Assembly (NCBI RefSeq): GCF_008119665.1
Contig: NZ_CP043046.1
Coordinates: 62,001 to 126,000 of the forward strand
DNA: 64,000 nt
Direction: 5' to 3'
Source of the DNA: Pigmentiphaga aceris
GTDB lineage: Bacteria; Pseudomonadota; Gammaproteobacteria; Burkholderiales; Burkholderiaceae_B
Shown here: positions 55,424-64,000 of the stretch, one piece after another
How positions within the stretch are numbered: position 1 is the stretch's first letter
Layout: each line of letters opens with the position of its first letter
Position numbers and translations under genes: made by a program
Notes under the pieces: generated by a model
Databases searched by the model: none
What the model saw: the letters and a program-made list of their open reading frames with translations, nothing else
Told to the model about the DNA's origin: nothing

Positions 55424-57283
55424 TCAATCGTCCAGCAAAGACAAATCCCGCACCGCGCCCTTGTCGGCCGACATCACCAGCATCGCGTACGCCTTCAGTG
55501 CCGCCGACACCTTGCGGGGACGCGGCTTGGCGGGCTTCCAACCCTTGGCGTTCTGCTCTTCGCGACGCGCGGCCAGTTCCTCATCCGACACCAGCACGTT
55601 GATGCTGCGGTTCGGGATGTCGATACGGATGCGGTCGCCATCGCGCACCAAGCCGATTGCGCCACCGGCGGCGGCTTCCGGCGAGCAGTGGCCGATCGAC
55701 AGGCCGGAGGTGCCACCCGAGAAGCGGCCGTCGGTCAGCAGGGCGCAGGCTTTGCCCAGACCCTTGGACTTGATGTAGCTGGTGGGATACAGCATTTCCT
55801 GCATGCCCGGGCCGCCCTTGGGGCCTTCGTAGCGGACGATCACCACGTCGCCTGCCTGGACCTTGCCGGCCAGGATGTTTTCCACGGCCTCGTCTTGCGA
55901 TTCGGTGACGTGGGCGGTGCCTTCGAACACGTGAATGCTTTCATCCACACCGGCGCTTTTCACCACGCAGCCGTCGACCGCGATGTTGCCGGTCAGCACG
56001 GCCAGGCCGCCTTCTTTCGAGAACGCATGTTCGTAGGAACGGATGCAACCTTCGGCGCGGTCGGTGTCCAGGCTGGGCCAGCGGGCGTTCTGGCTGAAAG
56101 CCACTTGGGTGGGCACGCCACCGGGGCCTGCCATGTAGAAGGTCTTCACGGCTTCGTCTTGCGTGCGGGTGATGTCCCATTGCGCCAGCGCATCGCCCAG
56201 CGTGGGGGCGTGCACGGTGGGCACGTCGGTGTGCAGCTTGCCGGCTTTTTCCAGCTCGCCCAGGATGGCCATGATGCCGCCTGCGCGATGCACGTCTTCG
56301 ATGTGATATTTGTTGGTGTTCGGTGCCACCTTGCACAGCTGCGGCACGACGCGCGACAGGCGGTCGATGTCGGCCATGCTGAAGTCGATTTCCGCTTCAC
56401 GCGCGATCGCCAGCAGGTGCAGGATGGTGTTGGTGGACCCGCCCATGGCAATGTCCAGTGTCATGGCGTTCTCGAAGGCTTTGAAGCCAACCGAGCGCGG
56501 CAGAGTGCGTTCGTTGTCTTGTTCGTAGTATTCACGGGCCAGGCCAACGATGCGATGACCGGCGCGCTTGAACAGCTGTTCGCGGTCGGCGTGCGTGGCC
56601 ACCACCGTGCCGTTGCCCGGCAGGGACAGGCCCAGCGCTTCGGTCAGGCAGTTCATGGAATTGGCGGTGAACATGCCGGAACACGATCCACAGGTCGGGC
56701 AGGCAGAGCGCTCGACTTCGGCCACGTCGGCGTCCGAGTACGAGGTGTCGGCGGCGATCACCATCGCGTCCACCAGGTCGAGCTTCTTGAACTCGACTTT
56801 CTGGGTCTTGGGGTTCATCAGCTGGGTCTTGCCCGCTTCCATCGGACCGCCGGACACGAAGATCACGGGGATGTTCAGGCGCATGGCGGCCATCAGCATG
56901 CCCGGGGTGATCTTGTCGCAGTTCGAGATGCAGACCATGGCGTCGGCACAGTGCGCGTTCACCATGTATTCGACCGAGTCGGCAATGATGTCGCGGCTGG
57001 GCAGCGAGTACAGCATGCCATCGTGGCCCATGGCGATGCCGTCATCGACCGCGATGGTGTTGAATTCCTTGGCTACGCCGCCCGCAGCTTCGATCTCGCG
57101 TGCCACCAGTTGGCCCAGATCTTTCAGGTGGACGTGGCCGGGCACGAATTGGGTGAAGGAATTGACCACGGCCACGATGGGCTTGGAAAAATCTTCGTCT
57201 TTCATGCCGGTGGCGCGCCACAAAGAGCGGGCACCTGCCATGTTGCGGCCGGCGGTAGAGGTCTTGGAACGGTATACGGGCAT
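55424..57283 (-). CDS. ilvD: Dihydroxy-acid dehydratase
   Basis: A 619-residue IlvD, the iron-sulfur enzyme that dehydrates 2,3-dihydroxy acids in valine, isoleucine and leucine synthesis. Iron-sulfur motifs are NCDKITPGM and [17 protein letters not shown] (Cys near 194), and [15 protein letters not shown] is conserved. It is nearly collinear with E. coli IlvD (616 residues) from MPVYRSKT to [13 protein letters not shown], so the biosynthetic role is favoured over the related sugar-acid dehydratases, despite sugar-acid genes upstream. ATG 57283 starts this alignment. It lies 114 bp after the oxidoreductase gene and may have its own promoter. Confidence 0.95.
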   Translation of the reverse strand: MPVYRSKTSTAGRNMAGARSLWRATGMKDEDFSKPIVAVVNSFTQFVPGHVHLKDLGQLVAREIEAAGGVAKEFNTIAVDDGIAMGHDGMLYSLPSRDIIADSVEYMVNAHCADAMVCISNCDKITPGMLMAAMRLNIPVIFVSGGPMEAGKTQLMNPKTQKVEFKKLDLVDAMVIAADTSYSDADVAEVERSACPTCGSCSGMFTANSMNCLTEALGLSLPGNGTVVATHADREQLFKRAGHRIVGLAREYYEQDNERTLPRSVGFKAFENAMTLDIAMGGSTNTILHLLAIAREAEIDFSMADIDRLSRVVPQLCKVAPNTNKYHIEDVHRAGGIMAILGELEKAGKLHTDVPTVHAPTLGDALAQWDITRTQDEAVKTFYMAGPGGVPTQVAFSQNARWPSLDTDRAEGCIRSYEHAFSKEGGLAVLTGNIAVDGCVVKSAGVDESIHVFEGTAHVTESQDEAVENILAGKVQAGDVVIVRYEGPKGGPGMQEMLYPTSYIKSKGLGKACALLTDGRFSGGTSGLSIGHCSPEAAAGGAIGLVRDGDRIRIDIPNRSINVLVSDEELAARREEQNAKGWKPAKPRPRKVSAALKAYAMLVMSADKGAVRDLSLLDD

Positions 57284-57397
57284 CGTGATGGCTAAGGAGA
57301 AATCGCGGAAGGGAAGGCGGAGCCGTGGGAATGACGGCCCCTTGCGCGCCCGGGCGAACAGCCTCTTGAGCCGTACTACTCTGGGCAACCGCCGCAA

Positions 57398-58909
57398 TTA
57401 TCCCCTAATTGCTTCCAAGGTTTTCCACACCCCTTGGTTACGCAGCGACGCCGTGTGCACTGCGACTGCATCGACAAAGCGTTCATCCTGTCCCAGCGAG
57501 CCAAATACCGGGGTAAATGCCGTCAGGTGGCGTACCCGATCAGCCTCGTTCTGCATTGCGGCGGCATCGACCACCCGGTTGTGCAGTGGCGCAGCCAGCG
57601 GGTCCTGGATGTCGTAGGCAATGCCGGCTTCGTCCACACCACGCAGGTAGTGCAGCCAAGCCGCAACAGCCAAGGCCAGCAGGGTAATGCGCTGCCCGGC
57701 TGCCAGCCGCTCGCGGATGGCTTCCAGCAGGCGCTGTGGCAGCTTCTGCGACCCGTCCATCGCAATCTGGCGGGTCTGGTGTTTGAGCGCGGGGTTGGCA
57801 TAACGCGTGATCAGCCGTGCTTGATATGCAGCCAAGTCGAGCCCGGGCAGGGGCGGCAACGTGGGTGCGATTTCCTCGCGCATCAGCGTTTCGATGTAGT
57901 GGCGCAGTGCGGGCTTGGCAATCGCCTGATCGACGGTCGCCAGACCAGCCATCGCACCCAGATAGGCAAGGGCCGAATGGGTGCCGTTGACCATGCGCAG
58001 CTTGAGCTTTTCAAACGGCGTGGCGTCCGGCACAAAGCGCGCGCCGCCGCGTTCCCACTGGGGTCTGCCGGCCGCAAATTCGTCTTCGATCACCCATTCC
58101 AGGAAGGGTTCGCCCAGCACCGGCCAGGCGTCTTGCCAGCCCAATGCCTGACTGATCTGTGCACGGTCTTCGTCGGTCGTGCGGGGCACGATGCGATCGA
58201 CCATCGAGCAGGGGAAGCGGCACTCGGCGGCAATCCATTGCTGCAAGTCGGCGTCGAGACGACCGGCGAAGTCCAGCACCAGGCCACGCAGTACGTGTCC
58301 GTTGGACGGCAGGTTGTCCAGCGACATGATGGTCAGCGGACCCGCCTTGGCGGCGTGGCGTGCCTGCAGCCCGCGCACGATGAAACCGATGGCACTGCGC
58401 GGTGCGTCGGGATTTGCCAGGTCGTGCACGATGTCGGCATGGTCGGCGCGCAAGCTGCCGGTGCCCGGATCATGGCAATAGCCTTTCTCGGTCACGGTCA
58501 GGCTGACGATGCGGGTGTCTGGTGCGGCAATCAACGCCAGCACGGCTGCCGGGTCTTCCGGGGCCACCAGCACATTCAGCAGGTTGCCGATCACGGCCAG
58601 CTGGCTGCGCGGCGCGCCCGTGTCGTCGGCGTCGCGCAGGGCCAGGGTGTACAGACCGTCCTGCGGTGCCAGGGCATCGCGGGTGTCTGCCTGGCGCAGC
58701 GATACGCCCACCATGCCCCAGTGCAAGTCGCCGCTGGCGTGCAAGGCCGCTTCGTTCACGGCGGCCAGATGCGCACGCGCAAAGGCCCCGATGCCCAGGT
58801 GAACGATGCCTGTGCGCAAGGCGCGGCGATCGTAAGCCGGCACCTGGGCGGCAAGCTGCGCCGCCCCGTTCAGGGCGGTGGCCGACAGACGCTGCATTCC
58901 CAGCTGCAT
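57398..58909 (-). CDS. uxuB: Mannitol dehydrogenase-family oxidoreductase (D-mannonate oxidoreductase / fructuronate reductase)
   Basis: A 503-residue polyol-specific long-chain dehydrogenase. The cofactor region is IVHLGIGAFARAHLA, and the catalytic motif K-x4-N-x2-H appears as KLRMVNGTH. The SLTVTEKGYC and SLDNLPSNG blocks are family marks. Because it follows the mannonate dehydratase gene with a one-base stop/start overlap (TAATG), it most likely interconverts D-fructuronate and D-mannonate. Mannitol, arabinitol or tagaturonate specificity cannot be excluded. ATG 58909 fits the overlap; ATG 58897 is the alternative. Confidence 0.82.
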   Translation of the reverse strand: MQLGMQRLSATALNGAAQLAAQVPAYDRRALRTGIVHLGIGAFARAHLAAVNEAALHASGDLHWGMVGVSLRQADTRDALAPQDGLYTLALRDADDTGAPRSQLAVIGNLLNVLVAPEDPAAVLALIAAPDTRIVSLTVTEKGYCHDPGTGSLRADHADIVHDLANPDAPRSAIGFIVRGLQARHAAKAGPLTIMSLDNLPSNGHVLRGLVLDFAGRLDADLQQWIAAECRFPCSMVDRIVPRTTDEDRAQISQALGWQDAWPVLGEPFLEWVIEDEFAAGRPQWERGGARFVPDATPFEKLKLRMVNGTHSALAYLGAMAGLATVDQAIAKPALRHYIETLMREEIAPTLPPLPGLDLAAYQARLITRYANPALKHQTRQIAMDGSQKLPQRLLEAIRERLAAGQRITLLALAVAAWLHYLRGVDEAGIAYDIQDPLAAPLHNRVVDAAAMQNEADRVRHLTAFTPVFGSLGQDERFVDAVAVHTASLRNQGVWKTLEAIRG

Positions 58910-60120
58910 TACCAGCTCCACAGCGTGCCGTCGTGCTGCTGGCGGTTCACCGGCAGATAGGCGCGCTTGTAGGGGTATTTGGCGGCCAGCGCTTCATCGA
59001 TCTCCACGCCGTGGCCGGGTACGTCGCCGGGGTACATCATGCCCTTGTCGAATGTATAGGCGTGCGGGAACACGGCGTCAGTCTCGTCCGTATGGCGCAT
59101 GTATTCCTGCACGCCGAAGTTCGGCACCGACAGGTCGAAGTGCAGCGCCGCACCCATGCAGACCGGCGACAGGTCGGTGGCACCGTGGCAACCGGTGCGC
59201 ACCTGGTACAGCGAAGCCAGGTCGGCAATACGGCGCAGGTGCGTGATGCCGCCTGCGTGGACCACGGTGGCGCGGATGTAATCGATCAGCTGGTTCTCGA
59301 TCAGTTCCTTGCAGTCCCAGATCGAGTTGAAGATTTCGCCCACAGCCAGCGGCGTGGTGGTGTGCTGGCGGATCAGGCGGAACGATTCCTGGTTCTCGGC
59401 CGGTGTGGCGTCTTCCATCCAGAACAGGTTGTACGGTTCAAGCGACTTGCCCAGGCGACCTGCCTCGATGGGGGTCAGGCGGTGGTGGACGTCATGCAGC
59501 AGATGATGTTCTTCACCCAGTTTTTCACGGATGCGCTCGAACAGCTTCGGCGTGTGGCGCAGGTATTTTTCAGTAGACCAGTCGTGTTCGCTGGGCAGGT
59601 CGGCATCGGCAGGTTCGTAGAACAGGCTACCTTTGCCCACACCATAGACTTTCTCCAGGCCTGGCACGCCGCTTTGCGCGCGGATGGCCTTGTAGCCCAT
59701 GTCGGCATAACGCAGTACTTCGTCCACCGTGTGTTCGATGTCGCTGCCGTTGGCATGGCCGTAAACCATCACGCCGGTGCGGCTCTTGCCCCCCAGCAAC
59801 TGGTACAGCGGCAGCCCAGCGGCCTTGGCCTTGATATCCCACAGCGCGGTATCGACGGCTGCAATGGCCGTCATGGTGACCGGCCCGCGACGCCAGTAGG
59901 CACCCTTGTACAAGTACTGCCAGATGTCTTCGATCTGATGCGGATCGCGGCCGATCAGGCACGGAATCACGTGTTCGGTCAGGTAGGCAGCCACCGACAG
60001 CTCGCGGCCATTCAGGGTGGCGTCGCCGATGCCGGTCAGGCCTTCATCGGTTTCGATTTTCAGGGTGACGAAATTGCGGCCGGGCGAGCAGACGATGATG
60101 CGGGCGTTTGTAATTTTCAT
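58909..60120 (-). CDS. manD: D-mannonate dehydratase (enolase superfamily, ManD/RspA)
   Basis: A 403-residue enolase-superfamily dehydratase converting D-mannonate to 2-keto-3-deoxygluconate. Metal ligands fall at the canonical ManD positions: Asp210, Glu236 (WMED) and Glu262 (VGEIF). Catalytic Arg147 (KAIRAQ), Tyr159 (EKVYG) and His212 are also in place. Ala314 (CHGAT) matches, as I recall, the efficient mannonate-specific members rather than the promiscuous gluconate ones. Length and start ([18 protein letters not shown]) are exactly family-like. It is coupled to the downstream oxidoreductase by TAATG. Confidence 0.93.
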   Translation of the reverse strand: MKITNARIIVCSPGRNFVTLKIETDEGLTGIGDATLNGRELSVAAYLTEHVIPCLIGRDPHQIEDIWQYLYKGAYWRRGPVTMTAIAAVDTALWDIKAKAAGLPLYQLLGGKSRTGVMVYGHANGSDIEHTVDEVLRYADMGYKAIRAQSGVPGLEKVYGVGKGSLFYEPADADLPSEHDWSTEKYLRHTPKLFERIREKLGEEHHLLHDVHHRLTPIEAGRLGKSLEPYNLFWMEDATPAENQESFRLIRQHTTTPLAVGEIFNSIWDCKELIENQLIDYIRATVVHAGGITHLRRIADLASLYQVRTGCHGATDLSPVCMGAALHFDLSVPNFGVQEYMRHTDETDAVFPHAYTFDKGMMYPGDVPGHGVEIDEALAAKYPYKRAYLPVNRQQHDGTLWSW

Positions 60121-60210
60121 CGGGATTCCAGATGGCTGTCAGGTCGGTGCCGGGTCGTTGCCAGGCGCTTTGTTGTTGTGGGTGCCGAAAGGAAAAAGCA
60201 GGGGATGGGT

Positions 60211-61017
60211 TCAGCCGTCCCAGCCGAGATGGCTCAGGAAGTCGCGGGTACGCGTGACCTTCGGGTTTTCGAAGATCTGCGTGGGCGGGCCTTCTTCCAG
60301 AATGGCACCGTTCTCGAACACCACCACCCAGTTGGCCACGCGTCGGGCAAAGCTCATCTCGTGGGTCACGACGATCATCGTCATGCCTTCCTGCGCGAGC
60401 TTTTTCATCACGTTGAGCACTTCGCCCACGGTTTCCGGGTCGAGCGCCGAGGTCGGCTCGTCGAACAGCATTACCTCGGGTTCCATCGCCAGGGCACGGG
60501 CAATCGCCACGCGCTGCTGCTGGCCGCCCGACAGGTTGGCCGGGAAGTTGTCGGCCTTGTTCGACAGGCCCACCTTGTCGAGCAGGGCACGGGCGCGATC
60601 GCGGGCTGCGGCTTCGGGCATGCCCAGCACGGTGATCGGTCCCATGGCGACGTTGTCCAGGGCCGACTTGTGCGGAAACAGCTCGAAGCCCTGGAACACC
60701 ATACCCATGCGCTGACGCACCTTGCGTACTTCGGACTCGCGGGTGGGCAGCGGCACGCCGTCCAGCAGCACGCGGCCACCGTTCAGGGTTTCCAGCGCAT
60801 TGGTACAACGAAGCAGCGTTGATTTGCCCGAGCCGGACGGGCCGATCAGACACATGACTTCGCCTTTGTTGACCTGCAGCGACACATCGCTCAAGGCGAC
60901 GAAATCGCCATAGGTCTTGCGCACATGTTCATAGACCAGCACTGGCGGGCTGTCCGCGCCCTTGCGCGTGAACGCGGGGGCGGCCACCGCCTGTGACGCA
61001 TCGATGTTCGAGTTCAT
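60211..61017 (-). CDS. Polar amino-acid-type ABC transporter ATPase
   Basis: A 268-residue ATPase of the HisP/GlnQ group. Walker A is GPSGSGKST, the Q-loop lies in [14 protein letters not shown], the signature is LSGGQQQR, Walker B is [14 protein letters not shown] and the H-loop is VTHEM. It has an unusual 20-residue N-terminal tail ([20 protein letters not shown]). The ATG overlaps the permease stop (ATGA). Although the family mostly moves amino acids, its operon partners here process sugar acids, so the cargo may be a hexonate or hexuronate. Confidence 0.92.
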   Translation of the reverse strand: MNSNIDASQAVAAPAFTRKGADSPPVLVYEHVRKTYGDFVALSDVSLQVNKGEVMCLIGPSGSGKSTLLRCTNALETLNGGRVLLDGVPLPTRESEVRKVRQRMGMVFQGFELFPHKSALDNVAMGPITVLGMPEAAARDRARALLDKVGLSNKADNFPANLSGGQQQRVAIARALAMEPEVMLFDEPTSALDPETVGEVLNVMKKLAQEGMTMIVVTHEMSFARRVANWVVVFENGAILEEGPPTQIFENPKVTRTRDFLSHLGWDG

Positions 61018-61673
61018 TCCTTGACTCCGTATTTGCGGTGAATCCAGTCGACCAGCTTGGCCTGGGGGTAGCCCATCATCCAGTAGATGACTGCCATGGC
61101 GGTGAGCATTTCCAGCACGCGGAAGGTGTGTGCGCGGATCTGCATCGAGGTGTAGGCGAGTTCGCTGACGGCAATCACTGAGACCAGCGAGGTGTCCTTG
61201 AAGAGCGACACCCAGGTGCTGGCAAACACCGGCAGAATGCGTCGCGCTGCCTGCGGAATCACCACCTTGAACATGGCCTGTCGGCGCGACATGCCCATCG
61301 CCAATGCGGCTTCCATCTGGCCCTTGCGGATCGAGTTGATCCCGGCCCGGAAGGTCTCGGCGTTGTAGGCCGAGATGTTCAGCACGAGCGCAACCAGCGC
61401 GGTGGTGAAGGCCGACATCTGCACGTGCAATGCCATCGGCATCACGTAGAAGGCCCAGTAGATGATCAGGATCAGCGGCAGGTTGCGGAACAGTTCCACG
61501 AAGGCGAGCGACATGCCGCGCAGCACGCGGTAATTCGACAGGCGCATCAAGGCCAGCAAGATGCCGCCGGGCAAGGCCATCAACATGGTCAGCACGGTCA
61601 ACAGCACCGTCATGCCGGCGCCTTCGAGCAGCGCGTCCCGGGAAGTCCAGATTACGGTCCAGTCCAAGTTCAT
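61014..61673 (-). CDS. ABC transporter permease 1 (HisM/GlnP type)
   Basis: A 219-residue permease with about five helices. The conserved sequence [21 protein letters not shown] and the EAA loop [29 protein letters not shown] mark the polar amino-acid permease family. It overlaps the ATPase start and the preceding permease stop by ATGA motifs, so all three are translationally coupled. Confidence 0.92.
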   Translation of the reverse strand: MNLDWTVIWTSRDALLEGAGMTVLLTVLTMLMALPGGILLALMRLSNYRVLRGMSLAFVELFRNLPLILIIYWAFYVMPMALHVQMSAFTTALVALVLNISAYNAETFRAGINSIRKGQMEAALAMGMSRRQAMFKVVIPQAARRILPVFASTWVSLFKDTSLVSVIAVSELAYTSMQIRAHTFRVLEMLTAMAVIYWMMGYPQAKLVDWIHRKYGVKE

Positions 61674-62335
61674 GAGCGCCCCAGGTGTGCGAGTCGGTGG
61701 TACAGACGATCAACGCCGCGGGTAACCGGGAACAGGATCAGGAAGTACGCAATCATTGCCACGGTGAACACTTCGATCGGGCGATAGCTTTGACCCGCCA
61801 CGATTTCCGAGCGGTGCATGATTTCCGGCACGGCGATCACGGTGGCGATCGCGGTGTCCTTGATGGCAATCGTCAGCACCGAGCCGAAGGCCGGCAGCAT
61901 GCGGATGGTGGCCTGCGGCAAGATGATCTTGCGCAGGATCTGGGCGCGCGACATGCCGAGCGCCAGGCCGGCGCGGGTCTGTCCGGGTCGCACCGATTCG
62001 ATACCGGCGCGGATCACTTCAGCCGCGTAGGCGGCGATGTGCAGCGTCAGGCCCACCAGCGCTGCCCAGAAGGGTGGGAAGGTGACACCAGCCAGCAGCG
62101 GGAAGGCAAAGTAGATCCAGACCAGCACCACCAGCACCGGGATGGACCGCATGGTGTCGATGTAGAACACCAGGAAGGGTCGCAACCAGCGCGGGCCGTA
62201 CAGCCGGAACAAGGTGATGACGAGGCCGAGCAGGATGCTGGTCAGGGCGGCGATCGCACTGAGTGCGATGGTGACGCCGAGGCCACTGGCAAAGAAACGC
62301 CAGTTGTCCACGATCGGTGAAAAATCGAATTCCAT
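61670..62335 (-). CDS. ABC transporter permease 2 (HisQ/GlnP type)
   Basis: A 221-residue permease. [21 protein letters not shown] is the typical periplasmic/membrane block, and [28 protein letters not shown] is the EAA loop. It pairs with permease 1 as a heterodimer. ATG 62335 begins the family-like N-terminus ([22 protein letters not shown]). The gene lies 95 bp after the dehydrogenase, across a terminator-like structure. Confidence 0.9.
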   Translation of the reverse strand: MEFDFSPIVDNWRFFASGLGVTIALSAIAALTSILLGLVITLFRLYGPRWLRPFLVFYIDTMRSIPVLVVLVWIYFAFPLLAGVTFPPFWAALVGLTLHIAAYAAEVIRAGIESVRPGQTRAGLALGMSRAQILRKIILPQATIRMLPAFGSVLTIAIKDTAIATVIAVPEIMHRSEIVAGQSYRPIEVFTVAMIAYFLILFPVTRGVDRLYHRLAHLGRS

Positions 62336-62354
62336 GCGGTGCTCCCGCGAAGGC

Positions 62355-62424
62355 AAAAAAACAGTCAGCAGCAGGCACAGGCGTGCGTCGTCCCCCCGCA
62401 AGGGGACGCCGTACAGCGCCTGTG
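62355..62424 (-). other. Terminator-like structure inside the operon
   Basis: Read leftward: an outer stem CACAGGCG/CGCCTGTG (62417-62424 with 62376-62383), an inner GTCCCC-TTGC-GGGGAC helix, and after about 15 nt a run of seven T (62355-62361). It lies between the dehydrogenase and permease genes and could lower downstream expression or act as an attenuator. Confidence 0.45.
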
Positions 62425-62430
62425 TGCGTG

Positions 62431-63468
62431 CTAGAGGGTGACGACGACTTTCATGGACTGCGTTCGGTCGCCGGCGAGCTGGAAGGCTTCGTCCGCACGT
62501 TCGATCGGCAGGGTGGCGGTCAGCAGCGGCGAGACATCCAGCGCACCGCGGCTGAGGTAGTCGATGGCCCAGGCGTATTCGTCGATGAAGCGGAAGCTGC
62601 CGACCAGCGACAGGCTTTTCACCATGATCTGGTTGAACGGGCAGCCGTCGCTGTTGCCGCCCAGCGTGCCCACTTGCACGATGGTGCCGTAGGCGCGCGT
62701 GACACGGATGCAGTTGGCCAAGCCGGCATAGCTGCCGGAGGCTTCGAAGCACACGTCGATGCTGCCCTTGCCGACTGACAATGCAGCAATCGCATCGGGG
62801 TCGGTGGCGGCATTGATGGTGTGGCTGGCACCGACCTTTGCGCAGGCCTGCAAGGTCTGATCGACGATATCGACGATGGTCACCTGGCTGGCACCGGCAA
62901 GCCGTGCCGCCATGATGATCAGCGCGCCGATCGGCCCGCCGCCTGTCACCAATACCGACTTGCCGAGCAGGTTGCCGGCTTGCTGTACGGCATGCAGCGC
63001 CACGGCCAGCGGTTCACCGAATGCGGCGATCTCGAAGGACACGCTGTCGGGGACCGGCAGGCATTGATAGTCCTCGACCACCACCTGTTCGCGCATCGCG
63101 CCCTGCATGTGCGGGAAGCGGCTGGCGCTGCCGAAGAAGTGCACGTTCACGCAGTGGTTGGATGCACCCATGCGGCAATACTTGCACTGACCGCAGGTGC
63201 GGGCTGGGTTGATCGCGATGCGGTCACCGGGTTTGACGCTGGTGACTGCGTCGCCCACTTCCATGACCTGGCCCGAGGCCTCGTGACCCGGCGTAAGCGG
63301 TTCGCGGATGACAAAGTCGCCTACGCGGCCATGCCGGTAGTAGTGCAGGTCAGACCCGCAGATGCCCACGGCCTTGACTGCAACGCGAACCTGGGTAGGG
63401 CCAAGTGACGGGACGTGGATATCGCCGATGCGCAGATCGCGGGCACCGTGAATTTCACAATTCAGCAT
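62431..63468 (-). CDS. L-idonate 5-dehydrogenase-like zinc alcohol dehydrogenase
   Basis: A 345-residue medium-chain zinc dehydrogenase. Catalytic-zinc residues are in VGICGSDLHYY and PGHEASG. The structural-zinc cysteines are in CGQCKYCRMGASNHC, and the Rossmann loop is VTGGGPIGAL. Overall it matches L-idonate 5-dehydrogenase (IdnD) and the related RspB and L-gulonate 5-dehydrogenases. In this operon it probably oxidises an aldonate at C5 to a keto-acid such as D-fructuronate that feeds the reductase and ManD. Which aldonate is used is inference. It follows the binding-protein gene by about 70 bp. Confidence 0.87.
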   Translation of the reverse strand: MLNCEIHGARDLRIGDIHVPSLGPTQVRVAVKAVGICGSDLHYYRHGRVGDFVIREPLTPGHEASGQVMEVGDAVTSVKPGDRIAINPARTCGQCKYCRMGASNHCVNVHFFGSASRFPHMQGAMREQVVVEDYQCLPVPDSVSFEIAAFGEPLAVALHAVQQAGNLLGKSVLVTGGGPIGALIIMAARLAGASQVTIVDIVDQTLQACAKVGASHTINAATDPDAIAALSVGKGSIDVCFEASGSYAGLANCIRVTRAYGTIVQVGTLGGNSDGCPFNQIMVKSLSLVGSFRFIDEYAWAIDYLSRGALDVSPLLTATLPIERADEAFQLAGDRTQSMKVVVTL

Positions 63469-63538
63469 GAGATGGTCGTCGAAAGAGAAGTGAACGAGAG
63501 GCCTGCCCGACTGACGCCCGGCAGGCTTGCCACGCTGC

Positions 63539-64000
63539 TTACTTGAGGTTCTGCGTCATGCGACGCTCTTCCTCGACCAGCTGCGGGTGCATCCGCTTTT
63601 CCACTTCACGCAGCCATGCCAGGTATTCAGGCTGGTTCTTGCCTACGCCCATGCCCGAGTCGATCAGGAAGATCTTGCTGTCCTGGCAATCGTTTTCCTT
63701 CGGGAACACCGCCAGGCCCTTGACCTTGCGGCTGATGTTCGGCCACAGCATGCGATTCAGCGGCGCGACATCCGAGCGGCCTGCCAGGATTTCCTCGATC
63801 GGAGCCACCGAGCCGGAATTGGTCACGGCGCGCAGCTTGGCCTTGGCAAAGTGTTCCTTCACCAGCGGCTCTTCGCCAGCACCCGAGAAGTAGGCCATGG
63901 TGATGTCGGGATTGTTGAAGTCCTCGACCGTCTTGGCGTTGGTGAATTTGGGGTTCGATGCCAGGCCGATCATGCAGACGCTGGTGTTCGAGAAGGTGAC
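63539..64000 (-). CDS. ABC transporter periplasmic binding protein, family 3 (partial)
   Basis: The C-terminal 153 residues of a polar amino-acid-type binding protein; the frame is open to the window edge, so the N-terminus and signal peptide are missing. Family 3 features are the inter-lobe stretch ITMAYFSGAGEEPLVKEHF, the EEILAGRSDVAP block and the GMGVGKNQPEYLAWLREV C-terminal helix. It would be the substrate receptor for the two permeases and ATPase downstream and appears to be the first gene of this operon inside the window. Confidence 0.85.
   Translation of the reverse strand, partial: VTFSNTSVCMIGLASNPKFTNAKTVEDFNNPDITMAYFSGAGEEPLVKEHFAKAKLRAVTNSGSVAPIEEILAGRSDVAPLNRMLWPNISRKVKGLAVFPKENDCQDSKIFLIDSGMGVGKNQPEYLAWLREVEKRMHPQLVEEERRMTQNLK

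Noticed and set aside
55391..57295. 634-codon plus-strand frame opposite ilvD
   Set aside because: Low-complexity His/Gly/Val-rich shadow of a certain ilvD gene.
57434..58960. 508-codon plus-strand frame opposite the mannonate oxidoreductase
   Set aside because: Antisense shadow; no domain and composition typical of GC-driven open frames.
58522..60822. 766-codon plus-strand frame opposite the oxidoreductase, ManD and ATPase genes
   Set aside because: Arg/Gln/His/Ala-rich shadow frame caused by high-GC codon use; the minus-strand genes have clear family motifs.

Overview
The window looks like chromosome of a high-GC betaproteobacterium of the order Burkholderiales, most likely family Alcaligenaceae (the Bordetella/Achromobacter/Pigmentiphaga side). 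This rests on the 16S rRNA as read by eye, the 16S-tRNA-Ile-tRNA-Ala-23S-5S order, and strong GC codon bias with long antisense shadow frames. No database search was run, so the genus is open.

Layout. 1-6.0 kb: a complete rRNA operon with promoter, boxA, processing stems and terminator. 6.5-8.2 kb: a methyl-accepting chemotaxis protein. 8.5-25.1 kb: a catabolic block. It holds a LysR regulator divergent from a tartrate dehydrogenase, an aldehyde dehydrogenase, a hydroxylysine-kinase-like phosphotransferase, a class III PLP enzyme of the phospho-lyase type, a Dpp/Opp-type ABC importer, an M81 (MlrC-like) metallopeptidase, an amidase and a GntR/FCD regulator. Two identical TTGTCGACAA palindromes lie before the kinase and before the importer. 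25.1-35.5 kb: mixed housekeeping and stress genes (DUF533/TerB-like protein, MmyB-type regulator with a divergent methyltransferase, a second chemoreceptor, a lipoprotein-type gamma-glutamyltransferase, FMN reductase, DoxX, cation diffusion facilitator, LysE exporter, GNAT).

35.6-39.5 kb: an XRE-cupin regulator divergent from a two-component flavin monooxygenase, its flavin reductase and an MFS transporter; a perfect palindrome overlaps the -10 of the monooxygenase promoter. 39.7-42.3 kb: metNIQ methionine importer. 42.6-46.8 kb: a c-di-GMP phosphodiesterase response regulator translationally coupled to a sensor histidine kinase. 46.8-52.2 kb: MmgE/PrpD protein, LysR regulator, an amidase with an extra N-terminal GatC/AtzG-like segment and an orphan periplasmic binding protein. 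52.4-53.2 kb: an SDR. 53.3-55.2 kb: a lower-GC, probably acquired, convergent pair of GIY-YIG nuclease and C5-cytosine methyltransferase, a likely type II restriction-modification system. 55.4-64.0 kb: ilvD, then a leftward hexuronate/aldonate operon (binding protein running off the window edge, idonate-type dehydrogenase, two permeases, ATPase, mannonate dehydratase, mannonate oxidoreductase).

The most interesting proposals are the kinase/phospho-lyase/aldehyde dehydrogenase route with its shared operators, the R-M pair with a possible DNA-binding N-terminus on the methyltransferase, and the palindrome-controlled monooxygenase cluster.
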